In this document: positions 9,814 to 16,995 of the stretch, piece after piece
Layout of the letters: each line of letters begins with the position of its first letter
Numbering within the stretch: position 1 is the first letter of the stretch
DNA from: a virus
Length of the DNA: 50,717 nt
Reading direction: 5' to 3' (one strand)
Virus record (IMG/VR): IMGVR_UViG_3300017605_000223
Location: 1 to 50,717 of that record
Translations under genes and position numbers: made by a program
Notes under the pieces: generated by a model
What the model saw: the letters and a program-made list of their open reading frames with translations, nothing else
What the model was told of the DNA's origin: nothing
The model's database searches: none

Positions 9814-11054
9814 TAGGCATTCCAAGTATCAATGTCGTTAGGATCAAAAGCTTTCTTATTATTACCACTAGTCTTAATCACAAAATGGGGGGAGGCATAG
9901 TACATTATGCTTCCCCTCTTGAATTGTATAATTTCCTCCATAGCAACAAGAGACATTAACAACTCTTCTAACTTTCTTGGTTCTGCACTTGATGAGAACA
10001 TTCCAAGAATTTCCGAGTGCGCGACAGGCTCGGATTGATGAATAAAAGAGCGCATTCTGTGGATATCAAATGTGTACGGGTTCTTTCCAACTCCTGCAAA
10101 CACCTTTGGGAGATTCCTTTCGATACCTTGAATGATGGCGATGGCATTTTGAAAATCCTGTAGCTCCAATACAAGTGAGTCGCTTTTAGCAATGTGAAGT
10201 AGCATTGCAACTTTGTGAATGTGAGCGGGCCTACGCTGATAGTATCCAGATAACTTGTAGTTATCAATCTCACCTTCTGCATGTTCCTGATACCACGCCT
10301 CCATAAACTCTTCTGCATCTTCGTTGATTATGAAATCGCCACCGATGTTCTCTGCAATATGAGTTAGGTCAGATAATAGGTCAGCGCGCATCTTAGGAAA
10401 GTTATGCTTCGCATATACGTGTCTATAGTACATACGGCGCTGACGTACTTTTTCTTCTTGGATAAATATTACACGAGATGCAAACCCACCGCCAATGATA
10501 GCTTCAGGCATATTTCCAGCGATCCATTGGGGAGTAGTCGCTGCGAGCATATTGACACAGGGTCGCATCGCAAGCTCTATACCTCTACTAGTGGTTGTCG
10601 CTTCAATTGATTTACGTCCGTCAAAAAGACTGGTGAGAAATTGAAACATGTCATCTTTAGACTTCATGATGAGGTCAGAGAATTCTTCTGAGATTAGATA
10701 AACGGATGCGTCTTGAGATTCAGCTAACTTCGTCATCAATGCTGCTTGTGTTACAATTGCTGGTCCCTTAGCAATGAACGGAATTTCATCCAGCAACTCA
10801 CTACCAAAGTTTGCAGCCGTAGTTTTACGAACCTTACCCGCATCACCAATGAAGATGATATAGAGATGTGGTGGACATTCCCATGATCCGAGATATTCCT
10901 TAGGTACTTTAACCTGTCGCCGTAAAGCCGACGATAAGATGAATAATCCGGACCAGAATACAAATGATTCTGGACTTTCGCATCTTGGGAGGGTCCATTC
11001 TCCGAAGGTCTTGAGCCAGTTCTCACACTTTCGTTCGTATTTTTTGTCGGCCAT
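9813..11054 (-). CDS. DUF3987-type ATPase, primase-helicase-like, 413 aa
   Basis: Probable replication ATPase. The nucleotide-binding loop near residues 70-79 reads GDAGKVRKTT, which resembles the aberrant P-loop of DUF3987 proteins (G-x-S-G-x-R-K) more than a classical Walker A. The hydrophobic stretch VYLISEEFSDLI contains the acidic Walker B-like pair. A downstream segment (LAATTPQWI, then GGGFASRVIFI) matches the conserved end of the DUF3987 core with its arginine. It starts one base after the upstream stop and is near the end of the long leftward operon that also encodes the polymerase. It may supply the replicative helicase function next to the split polymerase. Confidence 0.75.
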   Translation of the reverse strand: MADKKYERKCENWLKTFGEWTLPRCESPESFVFWSGLFILSSALRRQVKVPKEYLGSWECPPHLYIIFIGDAGKVRKTTAANFGSELLDEIPFIAKGPAIVTQAALMTKLAESQDASVYLISEEFSDLIMKSKDDMFQFLTSLFDGRKSIEATTTSRGIELAMRPCVNMLAATTPQWIAGNMPEAIIGGGFASRVIFIQEEKVRQRRMYYRHVYAKHNFPKMRADLLSDLTHIAENIGGDFIINEDAEEFMEAWYQEHAEGEIDNYKLSGYYQRRPAHIHKVAMLLHIAKSDSLVLELQDFQNAIAIIQGIERNLPKVFAGVGKNPYTFDIHRMRSFIHQSEPVAHSEILGMFSSSAEPRKLEELLMSLVAMEEIIQFKRGSIMYYASPHFVIKTSGNNKKAFDPNDIDTWNA

Positions 11055-11384
11055 TTATTGTTCATCAGGTGGCTTCGGTAAAGCCCTAAGGGCGTCAGTA
11101 TTATTACCAGTAAGTTTGCGCTCTGCTCCCGTATCGGGTAGCATTTGAAATCCGTCTGGCAATCCTGAATCCGTTAGCTGTGGTGGGCCAACAAAGATTG
11201 CTGCTTCTGCACTAGGATCAAACTGTGCGTAGTGGAATCCTTCTGGTAATAGATGATAATACTTTAGAATGTGCTCAATCTTATCCGCAGGATACGCGGT
11301 CCAGAACCGAGTAGATAACGTAAACTCTTGTACCTTCTTTTGCAAATCCTCTGATTTAACTGCCATGTATTGGCGTTCAAACAT
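11055..11384 (-). CDS. Hypothetical protein, 109 aa
   Basis: No family was recognised. The protein has a charged N-terminal helix region, a central aromatic part (LPEGFHYAQFDPSAEAAIFVG) and a Pro- and Asp-rich C-terminal tail. It abuts the DUF3987-type ATPase gene and overlaps the upstream gene by 8 bp, so it belongs to the replication operon. The conserved-looking aromatic core suggests a real globular protein. Confidence 0.7.
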   Translation of the reverse strand: MFERQYMAVKSEDLQKKVQEFTLSTRFWTAYPADKIEHILKYYHLLPEGFHYAQFDPSAEAAIFVGPPQLTDSGLPDGFQMLPDTGAERKLTGNNTDALRALPKPPDEQ

Positions 11385-11814
11385 TACGTTCTCTCTCCAA
11401 TTCTAATACCAGCATTGTCATTGTTGCTTCTATACCTTGTTGGAAAGCTTCTGATCTTGCTCTTGTAAGCTCAAATTGATATTTATTCTCTCTATGATTC
11501 TGATACCACTTAGTTTGTTCTATCGCATCTTTGTACCCGCATTGCCTCGCTTCGTGAAGTTTCTTCTCCCACGCCAAAGGATAGAAGCGATACCGAATAT
11601 GATTGTACCCATTGCGTACCCAACTAATAAGATAGTTAAACGGTGTAAGATATAGGACTTCGATATCTCTGTCGAAATCATAGTAACACGCTCCCATCCA
11701 CGGCGGCCTTAAACGTTCACCTTCATGATCGCGTCTATATTGTCGTGAAAGTTGTTGCTTCCATCTAGGCAGCTTTCCGCCATTTAACCTTCTCCAATTC
11801 TCCAAATCGCTCAC
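11377..11814 (-). CDS. Conserved-looking hypothetical protein, 145 aa
   Basis: Function unknown. The core is aromatic and basic (YYDFDRDIEVLYLTPFNYLI, then WVRNGYNHIRYRFYPLAW) and resembles small phage proteins of unknown role. A coiled-coil-like C-terminus follows. The start is uncertain: the open frame extends up to 11892, but that would overlap the polymerase gene by 128 bp. A GTG at 11814 or a TTG at 11805 (with GGTGAG just upstream) gives a more reasonable overlap of 40-50 bp; the GTG is used here. It lies immediately downstream of the polymerase palm/fingers gene. Confidence 0.65.
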   Translation of the reverse strand: MSDLENWRRLNGGKLPRWKQQLSRQYRRDHEGERLRPPWMGACYYDFDRDIEVLYLTPFNYLISWVRNGYNHIRYRFYPLAWEKKLHEARQCGYKDAIEQTKWYQNHRENKYQFELTRARSEAFQQGIEATMTMLVLELERERNV

Positions 11815-12646
11815 CGCGTTCGCAATCCACTGGAATTGTAAACATCTCTCCTTCAACGACAAGAGGACGTTCGAGAATGGATCTGATTTCATAGATCAAA
11901 TCCTCAGGAACCGGCTTAGGTATATGAATGAGAACACTATCATGAGCATGATTAACGACCTCATAGAAATGCTTGTCTCTAATATGTCTCTTATAAAGTT
12001 CGAGGAAGCCTCCAGGTATTCCAAGCTCTGGATGAATAGCACCGTTAAAATGGTCTGCAACAGTGCTTTGTGGCTTAAAGGCATACGCTTCTTTGAATAG
12101 CTCATTACCTTCGATTTGATAGAATGTTCTTGGGAATCCATAGTAATTGTACAATACACGTTGTTGTCTCTTAAGCTGATCTTGGATTTCAAACCACCAT
12201 GATTTGATACTGTAGTAATCATGCCACGCTCGATTCATCATCTTAGTTTGATCTAGATTGACAGTAATGAACGGTGGCTTATCAGATTCCTTATTAATAA
12301 CTTCAACCTGACGTGGCGGTTCCATACCATATGCTGAGGCGTGATTAGATTTCTTTCCAAGATATCGTTCATCATATAGAACGACGACGTGACAACCATC
12401 ATCGCGGATACATATTTTGCCGTCATTTTCTCCTGATTGCCACTTATGGTCACACCAAATCTGTTCTTGGTGGAAGATGGCAACGGCTGTTTGAGCGTGA
12501 ATATCACCAAATTGTAATGCCTTTTTCATGTTAGGTTCGTTAGCTGCGTATGCTACAATCCACGACTCAGCTTGGCTTAGATCGAAAGCTAATAGCTCAT
12601 AACCTGAGCGAGCCGTAACCATCGAACGTATTTTAACTTTGGGCAT
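11765..12646 (-). CDS. Family A DNA polymerase, palm/fingers subunit (C-terminal part), 293 aa
   Basis: Carries the three polymerase motifs of family A. Motif A is DLSQAESW with D22, S24 and E27, but the usual Arg is Trp29. Motif B is R94-x3-K98-x3-H102-x3-Y106-G-M, with His where Phe or Tyr is usual. Motif C is H235-D236-S237. Between A and B lies an extra Cys/His segment (C65, H67, C79, C85, H86) that could bind zinc. The protein lacks the exonuclease and N-terminal polymerase parts, which are in the gene at 13183-14913. The ATG at 12646 is chosen for a GAGG site six bases upstream. It overlaps the preceding 57-aa gene by 14 bp. The two polypeptides presumably assemble into one enzyme. Confidence 0.85.
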   Translation of the reverse strand: MPKVKIRSMVTARSGYELLAFDLSQAESWIVAYAANEPNMKKALQFGDIHAQTAVAIFHQEQIWCDHKWQSGENDGKICIRDDGCHVVVLYDERYLGKKSNHASAYGMEPPRQVEVINKESDKPPFITVNLDQTKMMNRAWHDYYSIKSWWFEIQDQLKRQQRVLYNYYGFPRTFYQIEGNELFKEAYAFKPQSTVADHFNGAIHPELGIPGGFLELYKRHIRDKHFYEVVNHAHDSVLIHIPKPVPEDLIYEIRSILERPLVVEGEMFTIPVDCERGERFGELEKVKWRKAA

Positions 12647-12806
12647 TCTTTGCCTCATCTGGAGTTCTACCAGTTTCTTCAACAAGAACAATTGCATCTA
12701 TGATTTCGCCAGCAATATCAATAGTTCTATCTACAGATAGATTCGTAAAATGTTTCTTTAGTATAGTTGATATAGCTTTAAGCTTCTGAGTATGTAATGT
12801 TGGCAT
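12633..12806 (-). CDS. Small hypothetical protein between the polymerase halves, 57 aa
   Basis: Intact frame from ATG at 12806 to TAA at 12633, beginning MPTLHTQKLKAISTILKKHF and ending EAKNAQS. Helical and charged by composition, with two probable amphipathic helices. The start directly abuts the upstream 84-aa gene, and the 3' end overlaps the palm/fingers polymerase start by 14 bp. The tight packing supports translation. Function unknown; a role in joining the polymerase parts is possible but has no direct support. Confidence 0.65.
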   Translation of the reverse strand: MPTLHTQKLKAISTILKKHFTNLSVDRTIDIAGEIIDAIVLVEETGRTPDEAKNAQS

Positions 12807-13061
12807 CTACTCCTCACAACATTTAATGTATTCTTCCCTCATACCTGGTTTTAATCTAATTACTGTTGCCTTAAACAACTCTCCAGCATCTTTTCTTTGC
12901 CAGAACAGACATGTAATAATCAATCTATCAAACCATTTTCCCATGAAATTAGCTGGATCATGCACGTATACACATTCACTATTCTTAAGTTGTAACTTCC
13001 GAACTAGATCACAAAAGATCTGATGATTGCCTGCTAGTATTCCAATCTGTTGTTCAATCAT
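12807..13061 (-). CDS. Hypothetical protein between the polymerase halves, 84 aa
   Basis: Not recognised. Features include GILAGNHQIF near the N-terminus, YVHDPANFMGKWFDRLIITC in the middle and a C-terminal pair of cysteines (IKCCEE). It may have a small alpha/beta fold. Its start overlaps the stop of the upstream 42-aa gene as ATGA, and its stop abuts the 57-aa gene start. It is one of three small genes inserted between the two polymerase parts. Confidence 0.7.
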   Translation of the reverse strand: MIEQQIGILAGNHQIFCDLVRKLQLKNSECVYVHDPANFMGKWFDRLIITCLFWQRKDAGELFKATVIRLKPGMREEYIKCCEE

Positions 13062-13186
13062 CTACGACCCGATATCGCAATTAGGTATCCAAGTAACATG
13101 TACTCAAGTGGCACATGAAAGATATAATGTATCGCTAACATAATACCAAGCATGCATGCTGTAACTATAATCCATGAACGTATCAC
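13058..13186 (-). CDS. Small membrane protein between the polymerase halves, 42 aa
   Basis: GTG start at 13186 inside the stop of the UDG-polymerase gene (GTGA overlap) and stop inside the next start (ATGA overlap). The protein is almost entirely hydrophobic, with two probable membrane segments (SWIIVTACMLGIMLAIHYIF and YMLLGYLIAI) and a basic RR end. The four-base overlaps on both sides are the main support. The role is unknown. Confidence 0.65.
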   Translation of the reverse strand: MIRSWIIVTACMLGIMLAIHYIFHVPLEYMLLGYLIAISGRR

Positions 13187-14913
13187 GCTGCAATATCCTC
13201 GTCGTCATCGTCATTAGCATTCTCATCAATACTAATAACAGGAGTAGCTGCCATCTCAGCTTCCATTACTTCTATGGCTTCTCTTGGCATAGTTTGAGCA
13301 TTGAAGCCACTACCATCCACATACTTTTGACAAGCAGACCGCCCTGTTTCCGGCCCAGCAGGCTTATATGTAGAACGTATCCGTCCGTCGTCTGAAATTC
13401 TTGCATTGAGATAGACGCTGATAAGCTGTCTAACACCTCGAATTTTAAGGATGCCGGTGAGTATCGAGAGTTTCCTTTCCCACTCAAACTTAGTTCTGTC
13501 AGTCTTGAGGCCAGCAATGTGATTTTTAACGAATCCAATAAGACTGACAATCGCATCTTCATCTGTTGTAAGTGCTCCCTCTCTATTTCTTCTTGCTGGG
13601 AGTTTGAGTTCATTGTATAATAAGTCTTTCAGTTTAGGACTACGAACATTACATTCGTGTCCAACAATCTTCTCGAGTAAGAATTGTAGAGTGGAGTATC
13701 TATTAGTTAGTGACTTCTTAAGTAGCGCATGACGTTCTCTATCAATCGGTAATCCTGCACGTCCGATACTACCGAATGCAGGAATCAATTCCATCTTGTA
13801 TTCATAGATATGTGTAGTCTTTGCCTGCTTCAATTCTTCGTACATTGGGATGAAACATTCAAACGTACAACAGCAATCCTTACCGTTATAGCGATAGAGG
13901 TTATTCCTGTTTGTTTTGAGGGACCAGGATTTCTGATCCTTCGGAATATCTGCCCTACCCGAACTTTTATAATACGGCTCTCTAGTGTAAATCGAGGTAA
14001 TATAGTCGAGGCTTTGCGGTAACTCCGGTTGAAGTACATGTTGCATCACCAATGTATCATGCGTATAGTTATTAACTTCATGTCCATTTATATACAACAT
14101 CTCTGTATCGAAGATGCCAAAGTGAAATATCTTCTTGGCTTGTGATCTAAGGATACGATCAATAAACTGTTGATTGTATTCTGTGTACGGAAATACAACT
14201 GCGGTGTTCGGGTCAGGTGAGAAACCTACACACAGGATATGAGTAGAATTCTTTACTGACTCGATATCACATGATAGTAGTGGGGCCTCACACAAACGTT
14301 GAGTCCATTCTTCTACTGCTAAATCCTTTGGATCAATTACAATATTACGCTGCGGATATCTGAAATCTCTGAACGCGCAATCCATGATTGCACGCTTGAT
14401 ATCCTGATCGAAAATTGGATAATCTGTACGCTGTCTTACGATGTAGGATGGATGATAGGTGGGTATGACTTTAATCTCTTTATCCCACTCGCACTGGAGG
14501 ATGCTTCCGCGCCATGCAGAAATTCCTGCGTGACCTGTTCCTTTTCCTGTGAGGATGTGCATGGGCCAATTCCCAAGTGCGACAATGACATTTGGTCTTT
14601 TAGTTGTAATGTAATGTTTAAGCTCTTCGATCCCGGACTGTAATACACTCGTCCCGAGTAACGTCTCGAATTTATTGTATTGGGGCCTAAAGTGACAGAG
14701 ATTGGCAAGTCGAACCTCCTCGCGCGCAAACCCGTTGCGCATAAGGCAATTGATAAGGATACTTCCTGCTGCACCAACAAAAGGTCGCTTGTCAAACTCT
14801 TCCGTTTCACCCGGTGCTTCACCAACGAAAACGATTTTAGAATCTTCGTTTCCTTCGTCTGGGACATATATATCACCTATCGCATATTTAGATTTATTGT
14901 TTGTCGGGTTCAT
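13183..14913 (-). CDS. Fusion of uracil-DNA glycosylase, 3'-5' exonuclease and N-terminal family A polymerase, 576 aa
   Basis: Three parts are visible in order. Residues about 28-175 form a family 4-like UDG, with the glycosylase motif GEAPGETEEFDKRPFVGAAG (31-50) and HPSYI (154-158). The two N-terminal cysteines of the family 4 iron-sulphur site are absent. Residues about 205-355 form a DnaQ-like proofreading exonuclease with D216/E218, D269 and Y342-x3-D346. The rest matches the thumb and early palm of Pol I (GLPIDRERH; ETGRSACQK near 522-530; FNAQTMP near 537-543). The chain then ends in an acidic tail (DDDDEDIAA), before motif A. The missing palm and fingers are encoded at 11765-12646. 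The UDG part may remove uracil during replication or steer repair. Confidence 0.85.
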   Translation of the reverse strand: MNPTNNKSKYAIGDIYVPDEGNEDSKIVFVGEAPGETEEFDKRPFVGAAGSILINCLMRNGFAREEVRLANLCHFRPQYNKFETLLGTSVLQSGIEELKHYITTKRPNVIVALGNWPMHILTGKGTGHAGISAWRGSILQCEWDKEIKVIPTYHPSYIVRQRTDYPIFDQDIKRAIMDCAFRDFRYPQRNIVIDPKDLAVEEWTQRLCEAPLLSCDIESVKNSTHILCVGFSPDPNTAVVFPYTEYNQQFIDRILRSQAKKIFHFGIFDTEMLYINGHEVNNYTHDTLVMQHVLQPELPQSLDYITSIYTREPYYKSSGRADIPKDQKSWSLKTNRNNLYRYNGKDCCCTFECFIPMYEELKQAKTTHIYEYKMELIPAFGSIGRAGLPIDRERHALLKKSLTNRYSTLQFLLEKIVGHECNVRSPKLKDLLYNELKLPARRNREGALTTDEDAIVSLIGFVKNHIAGLKTDRTKFEWERKLSILTGILKIRGVRQLISVYLNARISDDGRIRSTYKPAGPETGRSACQKYVDGSGFNAQTMPREAIEVMEAEMAATPVISIDENANDDDDEDIAA

Positions 14914-15181
14914 GTTTTAATTTCTCAAAGGTAGCTGGATGACAAACATAGGTACGTATAGCAGGTATTTCTACGTCACCTATTCGGTGGTATGCACCAG
15001 ATGTATTGATTACGTATATCTTGTCGTCCGGTACCTGAATATATTTGTGTGTTCTAAATGGGTGCCACGGCCATGAGAATAATCGCTCACGTAAAGTGCG
15101 CGGCACCTTCTTAGTCATCGTCAAGTAGGGATTAGTGATTACTGGAATCCCCATGAACGTACCTAACGATACATCTTTCAC
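14894..15181 (-). CDS. Hypothetical protein, 95 aa
   Basis: No known function. It contains an N-terminal GIPVITNPYLT segment, a basic aromatic middle (LRERLFSWPWHPFRTHKYI) and YVCHPATFEKLK near the C-terminus. Similar short proteins occur widely in tailed phages without assigned roles. It overlaps the start of the UDG-polymerase gene by 20 bp and is translated from the same leftward transcript. Confidence 0.7.
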   Translation of the reverse strand: MKDVSLGTFMGIPVITNPYLTMTKKVPRTLRERLFSWPWHPFRTHKYIQVPDDKIYVINTSGAYHRIGDVEIPAIRTYVCHPATFEKLKHEPDKQ

Positions 15182-15184
15182 GTT

Positions 15185-15346
15185 CTATTCCCATTCTGTT
15201 TCAATAACAATCTTATTAAGTTCGCCATCGAAACGTACATCGCTAACTGGTAAATGAATATCGTTACCTTTTTCATCAATTGCTTCTATCACAACTTCAT
15301 CATCTTCGTGTCCCTCTAGCTCGATTATAAGATCGGAAACTTTCAT
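15185..15346 (-). CDS. Small acidic hypothetical protein, 53 aa
   Basis: Open frame from ATG 15346 to TAG 15185, beginning MKVSDLIIELEGHEDDEVVI and ending IETEWE. It is rich in Asp and Glu with alternating beta-like hydrophobics. The start overlaps the upstream stop as TAATG, supporting coupled translation. No family was recognised. Confidence 0.7.
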   Translation of the reverse strand: MKVSDLIIELEGHEDDEVVIEAIDEKGNDIHLPVSDVRFDGELNKIVIETEWE

Positions 15347-15588
15347 TATCCATTCCTCATAATTTCTTTGAGACGTTCTTGTTTGAATCGCTCTAGGATA
15401 GCAAACATTTGCCTATCTAAACAGCTAATAGGTACGGGATTCTTACCATCCCATAGTACAACTACAGCTACACCATCATCTTCACACTTATGTGAAGCAA
15501 ACAATCTCATACCACTTAGATGAGCAACAGCTTGCTCTTGCATCTCTATTGGGAATTCATCAGGAACATCTATGATAACTACTCTCAT
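15346..15588 (-). CDS. Hypothetical protein, 80 aa
   Basis: Begins RVVIIDVPDEFP after the start Met and has a beta-rich middle (GVAVVVLWDGKNPVPISC) and a basic helical end. The ATG at 15588 overlaps the stop of the upstream Acb2-like gene (ATGA); an in-frame TTG at 15591 is less likely. Function unknown. It is probably co-translated with the two Acb2-like genes upstream. Confidence 0.7.
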   Translation of the reverse strand: MRVVIIDVPDEFPIEMQEQAVAHLSGMRLFASHKCEDDGVAVVVLWDGKNPVPISCLDRQMFAILERFKQERLKEIMRNG

Positions 15589-15800
15589 CAAGACTCCTGA
15601 TTCTCTGGTAACTTAGCCATTGCTTTCTTAGCAAAGAAGCAAGCTTCCTCCATCTTGGTACGAACAATTGCTATTTCTCTACCATCCTTACCACAAATTT
15701 CTTCTAATCCAGTTAACATCCTTGTAAAGTTTTCTGCGATAAGTGTTGCTTTCTTCTTTCCAATATCATTTAACATGTGTACTTCAAACTCTGCTCTCAT
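15588..15800 (-). CDS. Acb2/Tad1-hairpin-like small protein (possible anti-CBASS sponge), 70 aa
   Basis: The signature block GREIAIVRTKMEEACFFAKK (residues 40-59) resembles the C-terminal helix of the Acb2/Tad1 hairpin family (pattern SRE/GRE-A-L/V-T-K-L-EEA-x-F/W-A-K-A). The preceding FEVHMLNDIGKKKATLIAENF segment would form the first helix. Known Acb2 proteins bind cyclic oligonucleotides and block CBASS immunity. The length is close to the family minimum (known members are about 90 aa). It overlaps both neighbours by four bases, and a second helical protein of similar pattern is immediately upstream. The assignment is from motif memory only, so ligand binding is inferred. Confidence 0.55.
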   Translation of the reverse strand: MRAEFEVHMLNDIGKKKATLIAENFTRMLTGLEEICGKDGREIAIVRTKMEEACFFAKKAMAKLPENQES

Positions 15801-16033
15801 CGCGGTATATGCTCCGGGCCAAAGTTAACTGGTGATGGTAACGGTTCTGGAATAGCTGCACGAACGAAACAATCTTTAGCCTCTAATAGCTTACGCAAAC
15901 CGGCAGATTTTTCTGCACAGTTTGGCAGTATATGTTCCATTTCCATAGCCAATTGAGCACACTTAACAGCAGGTTCTTGTAAATGATCTGGTAAGTGTTC
16001 AGTTACAAAGAATCTCATAATGGGATTATCCAT
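15797..16033 (-). CDS. Second small helical protein, Acb2-like pattern, 78 aa
   Basis: The core LPDHLQEPAVKCAQLAMEME (residues 14-33) followed by EKSAGLRKLLEAKDCFVRAA (41-60) matches a widespread phage family of short helical hairpins. The family ends in [E]K[ST]xxLRKLLEAKDxxVRA, which is similar in layout to Acb2. The ATG at 16033 follows GGAG by seven bases; the open frame continues to 16189 without a better start. It overlaps the 70-aa Acb2-like gene by four bases. An anti-CBASS or related nucleotide-binding role is plausible, but weaker than for its neighbour. Confidence 0.55.
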   Translation of the reverse strand: MDNPIMRFFVTEHLPDHLQEPAVKCAQLAMEMEHILPNCAEKSAGLRKLLEAKDCFVRAAIPEPLPSPVNFGPEHIPR

Positions 16034-16541
16034 CTGTAGACTCCTGTATAGGCGGTTGTAAATCATCCTCCACCAAATCATCATCCTCATGTCCAGCAAA
16101 GATGAATTGACTTCCCTTATCGTAATCTCTTCGTGATCCATCGAAAGCTCGTTTCGGTAACCACGATGCTTCTCTAAATGCGTCAGCAATTAATTCCATA
16201 GCCATTTCATATGTGGCGATGAAGTATACACCATCTCTCGATTTAAAATAAAGACCTGGAACGTCCGTATCGGGAGGATCAACTTTGGCGTGCAGATATC
16301 GCTCAGGCATAACGATAAGTCTGCCTTCTCCTGCAACAGATAGAAGTGTTCCGCTATAACCGGAGAACAATACATGGTCACCTGGTTTTACCCATCGCAC
16401 TAGTGGGCCAACATACTTTACAATTCCTTGATCGCATCGGTCTTTCGCCATATCAGGTATGTAGAGTAATTTGCTCTCTGTCATATCTGAATCGAATATT
16501 GGAACACATGCGACGTTACTTCCTGGTACTCGCATTACCAT
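16026..16541 (-). CDS. GroES-like co-chaperonin domain protein, 171 aa
   Basis: Residues about 20-88 follow the Cpn10 pattern: a variable loop after YIPDMAKDRCDQ, then GIVKYVGP, VKPGDHVLFSGYSGT and GRLIVMPERYLHAKV. The last two correspond to the GDRVLFSKYAGT and ILREDDILA segments of bacterial GroES. A further 80 residues extend the protein beyond normal GroES length and end in an acidic stretch (GHEDDDLVEDDL). No GroEL gene is in the genome, so it probably works with the host chaperonin, as T4 gp31 does for capsid folding. The ATG at 16541 follows GGAG. It overlaps the HNH-like gene by 26 bp. Confidence 0.7.
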   Translation of the reverse strand: MVMRVPGSNVACVPIFDSDMTESKLLYIPDMAKDRCDQGIVKYVGPLVRWVKPGDHVLFSGYSGTLLSVAGEGRLIVMPERYLHAKVDPPDTDVPGLYFKSRDGVYFIATYEMAMELIADAFREASWLPKRAFDGSRRDYDKGSQFIFAGHEDDDLVEDDLQPPIQESTDG

Positions 16542-16995
16542 GCTTCTTTCTCCTTTTCCGACGTTTCTTTTTATATTTCACCCATTTGTTATAAGCCGCA
16601 ATAATCATCTGGCGATACTTTTCCAGTTCGTCATAGGTGGGTACTGTATTATTGTGTCTACACGTATCAAGGTACGCCCACAAATGAATGAGGATTCGTT
16701 GGTAGATTGTGTGGGCACGTTTATGGCAACGAACGCATAGCCAATCAACATCGTCAGGATGAAACTGTATGTAACGTGGAGCATAACGTTCTTCCATGAT
16801 GCAGGCAAAAAGATACTCGTGCCCTTTATGATGCCGGTGCATTTTAACGCGAACGCTATTACATTTAACGCAACGCTTAACAACCACGATGCTAGTAATA
16901 GAGAAAGAACGTACTGGTTGCAATCCATATTTAGCTTTCCACCTATCTACGTTCTCTTTCCATTCCTCGAAGTTCTCTTTACTTGTGACTGTCAT
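16516..16995 (-). CDS. HNH-like, zinc-binding nuclease candidate, 159 aa
   Basis: The centre has the layout of an HNH endonuclease: CVKCNS (first Cys pair), then MHRHHKGHEYLF with adjacent histidines, then DWLCVRCHKRAH with the second Cys pair and final His. These fit a zinc-stabilised beta-beta-alpha metal fold. A strongly basic tail (KKKRRKRRKKHG) could bind DNA. It lies between a small gene of unknown role and the GroES-like gene. No intron or intein context is visible, so it may be a free-standing nuclease or a DNA-processing factor. Confidence 0.65.
   Translation of the reverse strand: MTVTSKENFEEWKENVDRWKAKYGLQPVRSFSITSIVVVKRCVKCNSVRVKMHRHHKGHEYLFACIMEERYAPRYIQFHPDDVDWLCVRCHKRAHTIYQRILIHLWAYLDTCRHNNTVPTYDELEKYRQMIIAAYNKWVKYKKKRRKRRKKHGNASTRK

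Noticed and set aside
12633-13186. An intein or self-splicing intron interrupting the polymerase
   Set aside because: The upstream part ends in its own acidic tail and stop, the downstream part has its own ribosome site, and no intein splice motifs or homing nuclease were seen; a group I intron core was not recognised but was not computed.
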